Translations under genes and position numbers: made by a program
The notes under the pieces: model-generated
What the model saw: the letters and a program-made list of their open reading frames with translations, nothing else
Database searches by the model: none
What the model was told of the DNA's origin: nothing
From: JAENVU01 sp031430375
GTDB lineage: Bacteria; Actinomycetota; Acidimicrobiia; IMCC26256; JAENVU01
DNA: 16,096 nucleotides
Direction of reading: 5' to 3'
NCBI GenBank assembly: GCA_031430375.1
Contig: JANPBJ010000112.1
Coordinates: 1 to 16,096 of the forward strand
Shown here: one piece after another, positions 7,059 through 14,843 of the stretch
Position numbering within the stretch: the first letter of the stretch is position 1
Layout: each line of letters opens with the position of its first letter

Positions 7059-7852
7059 TGCCCACCGAGCCAGAGGGAACTCCCACCGGCCACCACCTCC
7101 GAGTAGAAGATCTCGCCGAGTTGGTGGAGGTCTCGGTCGACACCATCCGCTTCTACCAAAAGCGCGATCTCCTCGCTCCCCCACTCCGGCGCGGCAGGGT
7201 GGCGTGGTACGGGACCGAGCATGTGGAACGACTTCGCCAGATCAAAGAACTGCAGCGCGAGGGATTCACCCTCGCGATCATCCGCCGCATCCTCGCGGGT
7301 GAGCTTGGGGCCGTCGACCGTCCGCTCGCGGCCGCAGTCGTGGAGTCCGACACCGAGGACTTTCTCACCGTCGATGAACTCGCGGCGAGGGCGGGAGTTC
7401 CCGCAGCTCTGGTCGAGGCCGTCGTGGCGGAAGGCCTCCTGCTGGGGCGCATCCACGATGGCACTGCTCACTTCACCACCGCCGATATTGCGGTAGTGGC
7501 GGCCGGTCTCGAACTGCTCGAGGCCGGCGTTCCGCTTTCCGCCCTGCTCGACCTCGCGCGCCAACACCATGCGGCCACGCTCAACCTTGCGAACGCGGCC
7601 GTCGAGTTATTCGACGAACACGTGCGACGCCCGCTCCTCGCGTCGGAGCTCGGCGATGAAGAGCGCGCCGAACGGTTGGTCAGCTCGTTTCGCCGACTGC
7701 TGCCGGCCACCGGCACGTTGGTCTCCCAACACTTCCGGCGGGTGTTGCTTCGCGTCGCCCAGGAACACCTCGAAGCGGTGGGCGACCAGGACGAAATCGC
7801 CGCCGCGACAGCAGTGGGGGCGCGACGGATCGAGGACCAATGGCGCGAATAA
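7058..7852 (+). CDS. MerR-family transcriptional regulator with two tandem HTH domains
   Basis: The product is 264 residues. The first MerR helix-turn-helix plus wing spans about 14-80 (LRVEDLAELVEVSVDTIRFYQKRDLLAPP, then GRVAWYGTEHVERLRQI, then LQREGFTLAIIRRIL). A second, more divergent copy spans about 103-170 (FLTVDELAARAGVPAALVEAVVAEGLL, then HFTTADIAVVAAG, then LLEAGVPLSALLDLA). The two align across HTH, wing and following helices. The C-terminal 95 residues are helical and contain no cysteine; the whole protein has none, which argues against thiol-based metal sensing. The ATG at 7058 is chosen because the MerR domain begins just after it and promoter-like sequence lies just before. It overlaps menG by 13 nt, so it is probably cotranscribed with menG-menF and regulates men genes and itself (inference). 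Confidence 0.85.
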   Translation: MPTEPEGTPTGHHLRVEDLAELVEVSVDTIRFYQKRDLLAPPLRRGRVAWYGTEHVERLRQIKELQREGFTLAIIRRILAGELGAVDRPLAAAVVESDTEDFLTVDELAARAGVPAALVEAVVAEGLLLGRIHDGTAHFTTADIAVVAAGLELLEAGVPLSALLDLARQHHAATLNLANAAVELFDEHVRRPLLASELGDEERAERLVSSFRRLLPATGTLVSQHFRRVLLRVAQEHLEAVGDQDEIAAATAVGARRIEDQWRE

Positions 7853-8535
7853 CCAGTCCTCTGCCCACCGCCGCCGAGAAGCGCAGCACCGTGACCGCGA
7901 TGTTCGACCGCGTCGCGCCGAGCTACGACCGCCTCAACCGCCTCATCTCGCTCGGCCAAGATCGTCGCTGGCGCCGTCGCACGATCGAAGCCCTCTCTCT
8001 ACGCGCCGGGGTCCAAGTTCTTGACCTCGCGTGCGGCACCGGCGACCTGTGCCGGGAACTCGCGGGCGCCGGATATCGGCCCATCGGCCTCGACCTCTCC
8101 GCGGGAATGCTGGGGCACGCACGCGTCGTCGCCCCCCTCGTGCTCGCCGATGCACTGAGCCTCCCCGTCCCCGATTCGCACGTCGATGGGATCACCTGCG
8201 GGTTCGCCCTCAGGAACTTCACCGATCTTGACGCCTTCGCCGCCGAGTGCGTCCGCGTGCTTCGACCCGGCGGCCGCGTGGCATTTCTCGACGCCGCGGA
8301 ACCGTCAAATGCGATCATGCGATTCGGTCACACCGCATGGTTCCGCCACGCGGTGCCACGCATCGGCGGGCTACTCGGCGACGCGGCCGCGTATCGCTAC
8401 CTCCCCGCGTCGACCGCCTACCTCCCCGCCCCGGCCGCGCTCGTGGGTCTCTTCACCAACGCCGGCCTCACCCAGGTGCAACGCGTCACCTTCACCGGCG
8501 GTGCGGTCCAGTTGATCACGGGAACCTTGCCGTGA
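7840..8535 (+). CDS. menG: Demethylmenaquinone methyltransferase (UbiE/MenG)
   Basis: This is the last step of menaquinone synthesis: SAM-dependent C-methylation of demethylmenaquinone. The 231-residue class I methyltransferase shows the UbiE start MFDRVAPSYDRLNRLISLGQDRRWR (21-45), the SAM-binding motif VLDLACGTGDL (60-70), the acidic GLDLS strand end (83-87), and the UbiE signatures GFALRNFTD (121-129) and AAAYRYLPAS (182-191). GAGGA at 7832-7836 lies shortly before the ATG, which sits inside the end of merR (13-nt overlap). Its stop overlaps the menF start as GTGA. The menaquinone context makes a ubiquinone role unlikely. Confidence 0.93.
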   Translation: MARITSPLPTAAEKRSTVTAMFDRVAPSYDRLNRLISLGQDRRWRRRTIEALSLRAGVQVLDLACGTGDLCRELAGAGYRPIGLDLSAGMLGHARVVAPLVLADALSLPVPDSHVDGITCGFALRNFTDLDAFAAECVRVLRPGGRVAFLDAAEPSNAIMRFGHTAWFRHAVPRIGGLLGDAAAYRYLPASTAYLPAPAALVGLFTNAGLTQVQRVTFTGGAVQLITGTLP

Positions 8536-9764
8536 CGAACGTCGAGACGATTGCGTCGCGCGCCCGCCCATTGGTGGCCCACACCGCCGCCTGCGACCCC
8601 GTCGGCTCCCTGCTCGATCGTCTCGAGCCCGACGGGTTCGGGTGGTTGCGCAATGGCGCGGGATTCGTGACCGGTGGCATCGCGGCTCGGGTGCGCGCCG
8701 ACTCCGCCGAAGCCGCCCTCGAACGCATCACCGTGGAGGATTGCGTCGGCACGTCGGGCACCGGCGCGATCGCCGTGGGAAGCCTCCCGTTTCGAGGTGC
8801 CGCCGCCGCGACCATGACGATTCCCGCCTGGGTCGAAGGCCGTCACGCCGACGGCTCCGCGTGGAGGACGGAGATCGGGCCGGCAACCAACGGCGGACCC
8901 GACGGACCTGCCCGACCAGTGCAGCACCGAGGCACCGGCGACTCGCGGAACGGCTACCCCGGGCCGATCCAGACGCAGTGCCTCGCCGGTCGTGATGCTT
9001 GGGACCACGCCGTGCGGGCCGTCCTCGACGCGATTACCACCGGGGCCCTCACCAAGGTGGTGCTCGCCCGTTGCGTCCAGGTTGATGCCGCGCATCCGAT
9101 CGACCCTGTGTGGCTCCTCCGCAGGCTCGAGCGCCGAGAACCCGATCGGTACCTCTATGCGCATGACGGGATCGTCGGCGCATCGCCTGAGTTACTCGTA
9201 CGGCGGGCGGGCAGCGCTATTACGTCACGGCCACTTGCCGGCACCGCGGTCCGGCCGGAGGAGCATGGTGCGTTAACCGCGATGGCAGAATCCGCGAAGC
9301 AACGCCACGAACACGCAGTGGTCGTCGACGCTATCGCGCGAACGCTGGGATCGTCGTGTACCGATCTCACCATCGGGCCCACCGACGTTCTGCGCCTCGC
9401 GGATGTGGCGCACCTCGCCACCACGATCCACGCGAACGCCGGCACCCGCACGCCTGGCGCGCTCGGCCTGGCGCTCGCACTGCATCCCACTCCCGCGGTG
9501 GGCGGCACTCCCAACGATCTCGCCCTCGAATACATCGACCAATTGGAACCTTGGGGACGCGGGCGATTCGCCGGCCCCGTCGGTTGGGTGGACGCGGCGG
9601 GTGACGGCGAGTTCGCGGTCGCGCTGCGATGCGCTCAGATCGACGGTTCACGAGCGCTCGTGCACGCGGGCGCCGGCATCGTCGCGGGGAGCGAATCCGA
9701 CGCCGAGTGGACCGAGATCGACGCCAAGCTCACCCCGGTCCTGCGAGCGCTCACCGCTCGCTGA
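8532..9764 (+). CDS. menF: Isochorismate synthase MenF
   Basis: This is the entry step of the pathway, chorismate to isochorismate (Mg2+-dependent, cytoplasmic). The product is 410 residues from the GTG at 8532, which overlaps the menG stop by 4 nt; the frame is open further upstream but only inside menG. Chorismate-binding-fold signatures are KVVLAR with the likely catalytic K175, GASPELLVRR (216-225, E220), LAGTAVRPEE (235-244), the ESAKQRHEH segment (253-261), HPTPAVGGTP (318-327), GPVGWVDAAGDGEFAVALR (348-366) and GAGIVAGSESDAEWTEI (380-396) with the metal-binding Glu residues. A catalytic lysine in KVVLAR and the menaquinone neighbours favour isochorismate synthase over salicylate or anthranilate synthase. 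It converges on menD with a 14-nt overlap. Confidence 0.92.
   Translation: MTNVETIASRARPLVAHTAACDPVGSLLDRLEPDGFGWLRNGAGFVTGGIAARVRADSAEAALERITVEDCVGTSGTGAIAVGSLPFRGAAAATMTIPAWVEGRHADGSAWRTEIGPATNGGPDGPARPVQHRGTGDSRNGYPGPIQTQCLAGRDAWDHAVRAVLDAITTGALTKVVLARCVQVDAAHPIDPVWLLRRLERREPDRYLYAHDGIVGASPELLVRRAGSAITSRPLAGTAVRPEEHGALTAMAESAKQRHEHAVVVDAIARTLGSSCTDLTIGPTDVLRLADVAHLATTIHANAGTRTPGALGLALALHPTPAVGGTPNDLALEYIDQLEPWGRGRFAGPVGWVDAAGDGEFAVALRCAQIDGSRALVHAGAGIVAGSESDAEWTEIDAKLTPVLRALTAR
9743..9761. terminator. Perfect 7-bp GC-rich hairpin at the menF/menD convergent stops
   Basis: GCGAGCG (9743-9749) and CGCTCGC (9755-9761) are perfect inverted repeats around a 5-nt loop. The hairpin lies within the last codons of both menF (+) and menD (-), whose genes overlap here. 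There is no T-tract on either side, so it is not a classical intrinsic terminator, but its position suggests a bidirectional transcript end. Confidence 0.35.
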
Positions 9765-11493
9765 GATTCTGGGCAACGGCTTCCCAGACTTCGCGGTGGT
9801 GTTCCACGTTCCGGGCCCGATCGGTCCGCACGATCACGACCGCCGGACCACCCGCGGCGACCGCTCGCGCGACTGTGCTCACGAGATCACCGGGAGCGTG
9901 AACGGTTTCGACCGAAAAGCCGTGCGCGTTCGCAATGGCGGCCAGATCGACCCCCGGCGGAGTCCCGAAGAGCCGTTCGAAGTCGGACGGGTAGTCGGCC
10001 TGTGGGAGGAACGAAAAAATTCCGCCGCCATCGTTGTCGAGGACCACAAACACAATGTCGACACCAAGTCCTCGTGCCGCCAGTCGGCCCCCGCCGTCGT
10101 GCAAAAAGCTGAGGTCGCCCGTGAGGGCGACCACCGGCCCAGTCGATCCGAGTGCAACACCCAACGCGGTCGACACGAACCCGTCGATCCCGTTGACTCC
10201 TCGATTCGCAACGACCCGGATGTCGGCGCGCGGCCGCGCACACCACTCCACCTCTCGCACCGGCATACTCGAGGCCACGACCAAGGTGGAGCCCGGAGTC
10301 AGCGCGTCGACCACGTCGCGAGCGGTCCGCGGTTCGGAGCACTCGGACCAACGATCCACCACCGTGTCGATCACCTCCCGCGCGCGTCGGTCAGCCGCGA
10401 CCCAATCGGCGGCCCACCCGGCTTCGCGGTGCTCCCCACGCGCCTCGAGCCGGTCGGTCAACGACGCCAGGAACTGCTCCGGAGCCGCGGCGATCACCGA
10501 GGACGCTCCGTACACCGCGGCGCCCCACCGGGGGCTGGGGTCGATCAAGATCGTCTCGGTACCGATCGCGTCGAGCCACCGAATCAACGTGGAACTCGTG
10601 GTCGGTCCCCCCACTCGCAGCGCCAACCTGGGTTCGTGATGTTGGGCAAAGAGTTCGGCGCGCGCGAGTGCTTCATACCGAACGATGGCACCATCCGCCG
10701 CGCCGAGCCCGGACAGCGGATCCGCCACAATCGGCCAGCCCGCGGCCCGGCTGAAGCGAGCGGCGGTCTCGGGCCGGACTGCACTCCCCCATCCCGCGAT
10801 GAGAAGGCCGTGCGGAGCGGTGCGGATCCGATCCGCCAACGCATCCATGACCGCCTCGTCCAACTCGCGATCGAGGTGCGCCGGCAACGGAGTCCAGGGC
10901 GCGCCATCCGGCCGTCCGGGCGCGTCGACGAGCGGGTCGCCCGTGGGAACGAGTGGCTCCCGGAACGGGAGGTTGAGGTGCACCGGGCCCGGCGACGCCC
11001 CGAGCGCGCCACCGCAAGCTTCGGCAACCGAGCGCGCGGCGAGCGCGCGCCACGCCGGGCCCGCGCCCGGGATATCCGTCGGCACGTCGGCATCCACGAA
11101 CCAGCGCACCGCGCCACCAAAGAGCCCCACCTGGTCGATGGTCTGGGGCGCGCCAGTCCCTCGCACTTCAGGCGGCCGGTCGGCCGTGCACACCAGAAGC
11201 GCAACGTTCCCGTGATGGGCCTCCAACATCGCCGGGTGGAGGTTCGCGCCGGCGGTCCCTGAGGTTGTGAGCACCACCGCCGGACGCCCGGTGGCGCGGC
11301 CGAGGCCAACTGCGAGAAATCCGGCGGCGCGTTCGTCGAGCATCACGTGCGTGGTGAGCCGACCGTCCTCGACGATCGCGTACGCCAAGGGCGCAGAGCG
11401 CGATCCTGGCGCGATCACCGCGTGAGTCACACCGCATCGCACCCATTCGTCCACCAGGGTTCGGGCGAAGGCCGTGGTCGCGTCACGCGTCAT
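9751..11493 (-). CDS. menD: SEPHCHC synthase MenD (ThDP-dependent)
   Basis: MenD condenses isochorismate with 2-oxoglutarate, using thiamine diphosphate and Mg2+, to make SEPHCHC. The 580-residue product has the family's usual length and three-domain layout. N-terminal signatures are VIAPGSRSAPLAYAI (26-40) and DERAAGFLAVGLGRATGRPA (53-72), with E54 as the expected ThDP-activating Glu, then TTSGTAGANLHPAMLEA and TADRPPEVRGTGAPQTIDQ. The C-terminal ThDP/Mg motif starts at GDLSFLHDGGG (459-469) and continues to VVLDNDGGGIFSFLP with N487. The ATG at 11493 matches the usual MenD N-terminus. It is a single gene on the minus strand, 14 bp from the divergent menH start and overlapping menF at its 3' end. 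Confidence 0.96.
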   Translation of the reverse strand: MTRDATTAFARTLVDEWVRCGVTHAVIAPGSRSAPLAYAIVEDGRLTTHVMLDERAAGFLAVGLGRATGRPAVVLTTSGTAGANLHPAMLEAHHGNVALLVCTADRPPEVRGTGAPQTIDQVGLFGGAVRWFVDADVPTDIPGAGPAWRALAARSVAEACGGALGASPGPVHLNLPFREPLVPTGDPLVDAPGRPDGAPWTPLPAHLDRELDEAVMDALADRIRTAPHGLLIAGWGSAVRPETAARFSRAAGWPIVADPLSGLGAADGAIVRYEALARAELFAQHHEPRLALRVGGPTTSSTLIRWLDAIGTETILIDPSPRWGAAVYGASSVIAAAPEQFLASLTDRLEARGEHREAGWAADWVAADRRAREVIDTVVDRWSECSEPRTARDVVDALTPGSTLVVASSMPVREVEWCARPRADIRVVANRGVNGIDGFVSTALGVALGSTGPVVALTGDLSFLHDGGGRLAARGLGVDIVFVVLDNDGGGIFSFLPQADYPSDFERLFGTPPGVDLAAIANAHGFSVETVHAPGDLVSTVARAVAAGGPAVVIVRTDRARNVEHHREVWEAVAQNLSER

Positions 11494-11507
11494 GGCAGCA
11501 TGCCGGA

Positions 11508-12209
11508 ATGCGCATCGCGTTCATACCTGGTTTCTCGCAACCAGCCGGGTCGTGGGACCACGTCATCGCGGCGCTGCCCCGTCCCGCGGGCACCGACGCG
11601 ACGGCGGTCGAGGTCCCGCACGGGTCCGACTTTGTCACGACTGCGGCCACCATCGGCGAGCGCATGGGTACCGCGATCTACGTGGGGTACTCCATGGGCG
11701 GACGACTCGCGTTGCGGCTTGCGATCGATCGGCCCGATCTCGTTCGCGCCCTCGTCTTGGTGAGCGCAGCCCCCGGGATCGACGACCCCAGCGCACGGCG
11801 AGAGCGCTCCACATTGGACCGTGAGCATGCGGAAGAAATCCGCGCCATGGGCGTGCCCGCGTTCCTCGACGCGTGGCTCGCGCAACCGCTGTTTGCGACT
11901 CTCCCCCGCGATACGGCCATGCTCGACGCGCGCGTGGCGAGCATGGACGCAAATCGCTTGGTTCATCAGATGGTCGAGTTGGGCCAGGGTGAGATGGAAC
12001 CGCTCGGTCAGCGGCTGCACGAACTGCCCATGCCCACCACCGTGATCGTGGGCCGGGCCGATACTCGCTACCGTGCGATCGGTTCCGCGATGGTCGATCG
12101 AATCCTCGATGCTCGCCTGCTCGAGGTCGAAGGCGGCCACGCGCTCCCGCTCGAGCAACCGGGCCTCGTCGCGGCCGCAATCGCTGCGGTTCACGCCGCC
12201 ACCGCATAA
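11508..12209 (+). CDS. menH: SHCHC synthase-like alpha/beta hydrolase MenH
   Basis: MenH eliminates pyruvate from SEPHCHC to give SHCHC. The 233-residue alpha/beta-hydrolase has the nucleophile elbow VGYSMGGRLAL with S62, a likely Asp at D185 (VGRAD) and the His H211 in EGGHALPLEQP. The segment DPSARRERSTLDREHA (93-108) closely resembles the cap-region arginine motif of MenH proteins. The usual HG oxyanion turn reads IPGFSQPAGSWD here, with Pro in place of His. The pathway neighbours support MenH over a generic hydrolase. It stands alone on the plus strand: its start is 14 bp from the divergent menD start and its 3' end overlaps menC by 19 nt. No convincing ribosome binding site is seen. Confidence 0.88.
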   Translation: MRIAFIPGFSQPAGSWDHVIAALPRPAGTDATAVEVPHGSDFVTTAATIGERMGTAIYVGYSMGGRLALRLAIDRPDLVRALVLVSAAPGIDDPSARRERSTLDREHAEEIRAMGVPAFLDAWLAQPLFATLPRDTAMLDARVASMDANRLVHQMVELGQGEMEPLGQRLHELPMPTTVIVGRADTRYRAIGSAMVDRILDARLLEVEGGHALPLEQPGLVAAAIAAVHAATA

Positions 12210-13057
12210 CGAGCGAGTAGCTCCGGGAACGGCCGCGGTGGAAACTCTCGGGGGACGGACAGACGGCCGTCGTGTGGTACCAACGGCGCACGAGTCACGT
12301 CACCCGCGATCTCGCCGAGGGTCGCCAACCCGCACGCGAAGAAGAGCTCGGGCAGCGCGCAGGCCAGGGCGAGCCCGGCCGCGAGACCGATCGACGTTTC
12401 GTACATCGACGTGACCACCGCCGGCACGCCCGCCGCATCCGCCACATCGAGCGCGGCCCTGACCCCGCCCAGCGGTTGGACCTTCAGCACGAGCACATCG
12501 GCCGCCGCGAGCGCGTTGAGGCGACGCGCGTCCTCGACAGATCGCACGCACTCGTCCGCCGCGATCAGCACCGAGACCTTTCGCCGCACCATGGCGAGAT
12601 CCTCGATCCGCCCGACCGGCTGCTCCGCGAACTCGAGGTCGTACGGAGCAAGCCGGGTGAGGGTCTCGATCGCGGTGTCCACGTCCCAGGCGCCGTTGGC
12701 GTCGACCCGAATCCGCATCGCCGACCCCACAACATCGCGTACACGAGCAATTCGATCGATGTCGACGGCGGGGTTCCCTCGACCGACCTTGACCTTCACC
12801 GAGGTGCAGCCGTCCAACCGGGCGAGGGAATGGGTCATCTCATCGACATCCCGGGTGGCGCCGATGAACGCGTTGACCTGGACGCTGTCTCGCACGCGGT
12901 CGGGCCAGCCGATCGTTGCCGCCTCCTCCGCGGCGCAACGCGCGCTGGCTGGATCACAGGGGTACCCCGGGAACGGTGAGCACTCTCCCCAACCCGCGTG
13001 CCCTTCCACGAGCAACACCTCACGGTCACCAATACGGAGACGATGCTCCACGGTCAT
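12191..13057 (-). CDS. menC: o-Succinylbenzoate synthase MenC
   Basis: MenC dehydrates SHCHC to o-succinylbenzoate and belongs to the enolase superfamily. The 288-residue product shows GWGECSPFPGY (22-32), the catalytic K-x-K SVKVKVGRG (K88, K90), the metal ligands D119 in RVDANGAW, E145 in EFAEQP and D168 in AADE, and the second-side Lys K192 in VLKVQP. It is shorter than typical actinobacterial MenC (about 310-330): the N-terminus begins at EHRLRIGDREVLLVEG, so about 10-15 residues of the first capping strand appear to be missing. The ATG overlaps the menA stop as ATGA. It is the last gene of menB-menA-menC and converges on menH. Confidence 0.93.
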   Translation of the reverse strand: MTVEHRLRIGDREVLLVEGHAGWGECSPFPGYPCDPASARCAAEEAATIGWPDRVRDSVQVNAFIGATRDVDEMTHSLARLDGCTSVKVKVGRGNPAVDIDRIARVRDVVGSAMRIRVDANGAWDVDTAIETLTRLAPYDLEFAEQPVGRIEDLAMVRRKVSVLIAADECVRSVEDARRLNALAAADVLVLKVQPLGGVRAALDVADAAGVPAVVTSMYETSIGLAAGLALACALPELFFACGLATLGEIAGDVTRAPLVPHDGRLSVPREFPPRPFPELLARYAVAA

Positions 13058-13923
13058 CCGACGACGAGTCCGATGGTGGTGAGCAGCGCCACCGCGATCG
13101 TGAAGCGAACGGTCCCGATCAACGCGGCCACGAGCCCCGGCGGGTCCACTCGGGTGAGCACCCTACGCACCGGTCCCACCGCGAGCAGAAGGGCGAGCAG
13201 CCCGAGCGCGGCCGGAGGCGAGCCGATGGCGATCGGAACTATCGCGAGCGCCGACCCCACGAAGCATCCGACGAAGAGCCGACGCGCAAAGGGCCGCCCG
13301 AACCGAACCGCGATCGTGCGCTTCCCCGACTGTGCGTCGCCGTCCGCATCCCGAATGTTGTTCACGAGGAGTACCGCGCACGCCGGGAGCCCAACGACCA
13401 GGGAACCCCACCACGCCGCGGCGGGCACCGTCGCGTCCTGCACGTACGCCGAGCCTGCGCACGCGGCGAATCCAAAGAACGCGAGAACCGCAACTTCGCC
13501 CCAGCCTGCGTATCCGTACGGACGGCGGCCTCCCGTGTACCCCCACGCCGCCGCGATCGCGGCCACACCGAGCAGCAGCAACCGCATGTCCACCATGAAT
13601 GACAGAACTCCACCGGCCACCGCACCCACGCCGAGGGCAACGATCGCGGCTCGACGCACCGCGTTCGGCGACGCCAGCCCCGAGGCCGTCAGCCGCACCG
13701 GACCGCGCCGATCGGCGTCGGTCCCGCGCACGCCGTCGGCGTAGTCGTTCGCGTAGTTCACTCCGATCTGGAGCGCGATTGCCACCAGGAGCGCGAGCAC
13801 GAAGCGTTCCCAACGGAATGAAACATCGTGGGTCGCGGCTGCCGTGCCGAGCATGACCGGGGCGATCGCCAGGCCCAGCGTGCGGGGCCGCGCCCCCGCG
13901 ACCCACTGCGCGGCAGTGGTCAC
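13054..13923 (-). CDS. menA: 1,4-Dihydroxy-2-naphthoate polyprenyltransferase MenA
   Basis: This membrane-embedded UbiA-family prenyltransferase attaches the polyprenyl tail to DHNA, yielding demethylmenaquinone. The 289-residue product has about eight or nine hydrophobic segments. The two Asp-rich motifs that bind Mg-diphosphate are present: NYANDYADGVRGTD (56-69) and NNIRDADGDAQSGKRT (188-203). The N-terminal WVAGARPRTL is typical for MenA. The GTG start at 13923 has GGGAG at 13932-13928, four bases upstream. It lies 28 bp after menB and overlaps menC by ATGA, giving one transcript. Confidence 0.95.
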   Translation of the reverse strand: MTTAAQWVAGARPRTLGLAIAPVMLGTAAATHDVSFRWERFVLALLVAIALQIGVNYANDYADGVRGTDADRRGPVRLTASGLASPNAVRRAAIVALGVGAVAGGVLSFMVDMRLLLLGVAAIAAAWGYTGGRRPYGYAGWGEVAVLAFFGFAACAGSAYVQDATVPAAAWWGSLVVGLPACAVLLVNNIRDADGDAQSGKRTIAVRFGRPFARRLFVGCFVGSALAIVPIAIGSPPAALGLLALLLAVGPVRRVLTRVDPPGLVAALIGTVRFTIAVALLTTIGLVVG

Positions 13924-13951
13924 GCCACTCCCGCAACCGTCGGCGATTCGG

Positions 13952-14794
13952 TCATGGGCGTTTCGGGAACTGGTCGAAGTCGGGCGGCCGCCGTTCGAGG
14001 TACGCGCGCTTGCCCTCCTGCGCCTCCTCAGACATGTAATACAGCAGCGTCGCGTCGCCGGCGAGCTGCTGGATACCGGCGAGTCCGTCGTCAGCTGCGT
14101 TCATCGACGCCTTGATCATCCGCAGTGCGAGCGGGCTCATCCCCAGCATCTCGCGACACCACGCGACGGTTTCCTCTTCGAGCTCCGCCAGCGGAACCAC
14201 GGTATTGACCAGACCCATGTCGAGCGCGGCCGCGGCGTCGTACTGACGGCACAACATCCAGATCTCCCGCGCTTTCTTCTGCCCCACAGACCGCGCGAGA
14301 AGACCCGAGCCGTACCCGCCATCGAAGGAACCGACCTTCGGTCCGGTTTGGCCGAAGCGCGCGTTGTCGGCGGCGATGGTCAAGTCACACACCACGTGGA
14401 GCACGTGTCCACCACCGATCGCATACCCGGCCACCATTGCAATGACCGGCTTCGGCAGGCGCCGAATTTGGATCTGGAGGTCGAGCACATTCAAACGACC
14501 GATTCCGTCGGCACCCACGTACCCATCGTCGCCCCGGACCCGCTGGTCGCCACCGGAACAGAATGCGTCCGGTCCCTCACCGGTCAGGACGATCACGCCG
14601 ATCGAGGGATCGTCACGCGCGATCTCGAACGCATCGCGCAGTTCGAACAGCGTCTGGGGCCGGAAGGCATTGCGTACTTCGGGCCGGCAGATCGTGATCT
14701 TCGCGATGCCATCGGACACCTCGGACCGGATGTCTCCGAACTGGCGTTCAATGGGGACCCAGGGGGCACCAGGTCGAATCGGGTTCGTAGTCAC
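13952..14794 (-). CDS. menB: 1,4-Dihydroxy-2-naphthoyl-CoA synthase MenB
   Basis: MenB closes the second ring, converting OSB-CoA to DHNA-CoA by an intramolecular Claisen condensation. This 280-residue crotonase-fold enzyme shows FCSGGDQRVRG (78-88), VAGYAIGGGHVLHVVCDLTIAA (121-142) forming the oxyanion hole, FGQTGPKVGSFDGGYGS (147-163) and the C-terminal LLYYMSEEAQEGKRAYLERRPPDF. The Q-T-G in FGQTGPK is the pattern of bicarbonate-dependent (type I) MenB, rather than the form with an Asp at that position (family knowledge, from memory). The GTG start at 14794 has GGAGG at 14802-14798. First gene of menB-menA-menC; the gap of 49 bp to the divergent menE carries the dyad described separately. 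Confidence 0.95.
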   Translation of the reverse strand: MTTNPIRPGAPWVPIERQFGDIRSEVSDGIAKITICRPEVRNAFRPQTLFELRDAFEIARDDPSIGVIVLTGEGPDAFCSGGDQRVRGDDGYVGADGIGRLNVLDLQIQIRRLPKPVIAMVAGYAIGGGHVLHVVCDLTIAADNARFGQTGPKVGSFDGGYGSGLLARSVGQKKAREIWMLCRQYDAAAALDMGLVNTVVPLAELEEETVAWCREMLGMSPLALRMIKASMNAADDGLAGIQQLAGDATLLYYMSEEAQEGKRAYLERRPPDFDQFPKRP

Positions 14795-14798
14795 GGTC

Positions 14799-14823
14799 CT
14801 CCAACTCTGGGAGCAATCACTCC
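14799..14823. promoter_or_regulatory. Second composite operator, between divergent menB and menE
   Basis: On the minus strand the dyad GGAGTGATTGCTCC (14823-14810) matches the merR-upstream dyad GGAGTAGTTGCTCC at 12 of 14 positions. A further GGAG (14802-14799) follows seven bases later, so the GGAG-to-GGAG distance is 21 bp, the same as at merR. Here the third GGAG also forms the menB ribosome binding site. The site lies between the two divergent men starts, so one bound protein could affect both. Confidence 0.6.
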
Positions 14824-14829
14824 AATCGT

Positions 14830-14835
14830 TACGCT
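14830..14835 (+). promoter_or_regulatory. Putative -10 element for menE
   Basis: TACGCT (TAnnnT) lies six bases downstream of the dyad and eight bases before the menE ATG at 14844, which has no Shine-Dalgarno sequence; this is compatible with a leaderless mRNA. On the minus strand the overlapping TAGCGT (14836-14831) could be the menB -10, placing the dyad at or just after the menB start site. Confidence 0.3.
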
Positions 14836-14843
14836 ATCCAGCG

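Noticed and set aside
7058..7852. Metal- or thiol-sensing MerR (MerR/CueR/SoxR type)
   Set aside because: The protein has no cysteine residues, so the usual metal or iron-sulfur ligands are absent.
9403..11262. 619-codon plus-strand frame overlapping menF and opposite menD
   Set aside because: MenF and MenD are intact with all motifs in other frames; this frame is Arg/Pro-rich with no domain.
12199..12241. CCACCGC...GCGGTGG inverted repeat around the menH/menC overlap as a terminator
   Set aside because: The loop is 29 nt and 7-bp repeats of this kind are expected by chance in GC-rich coding sequence.
14364..14843. N-terminal extension of MenE by 160 residues
   Set aside because: It would read antisense through menB and the shared regulatory gap; MenE homology begins at the ATG at 14844.
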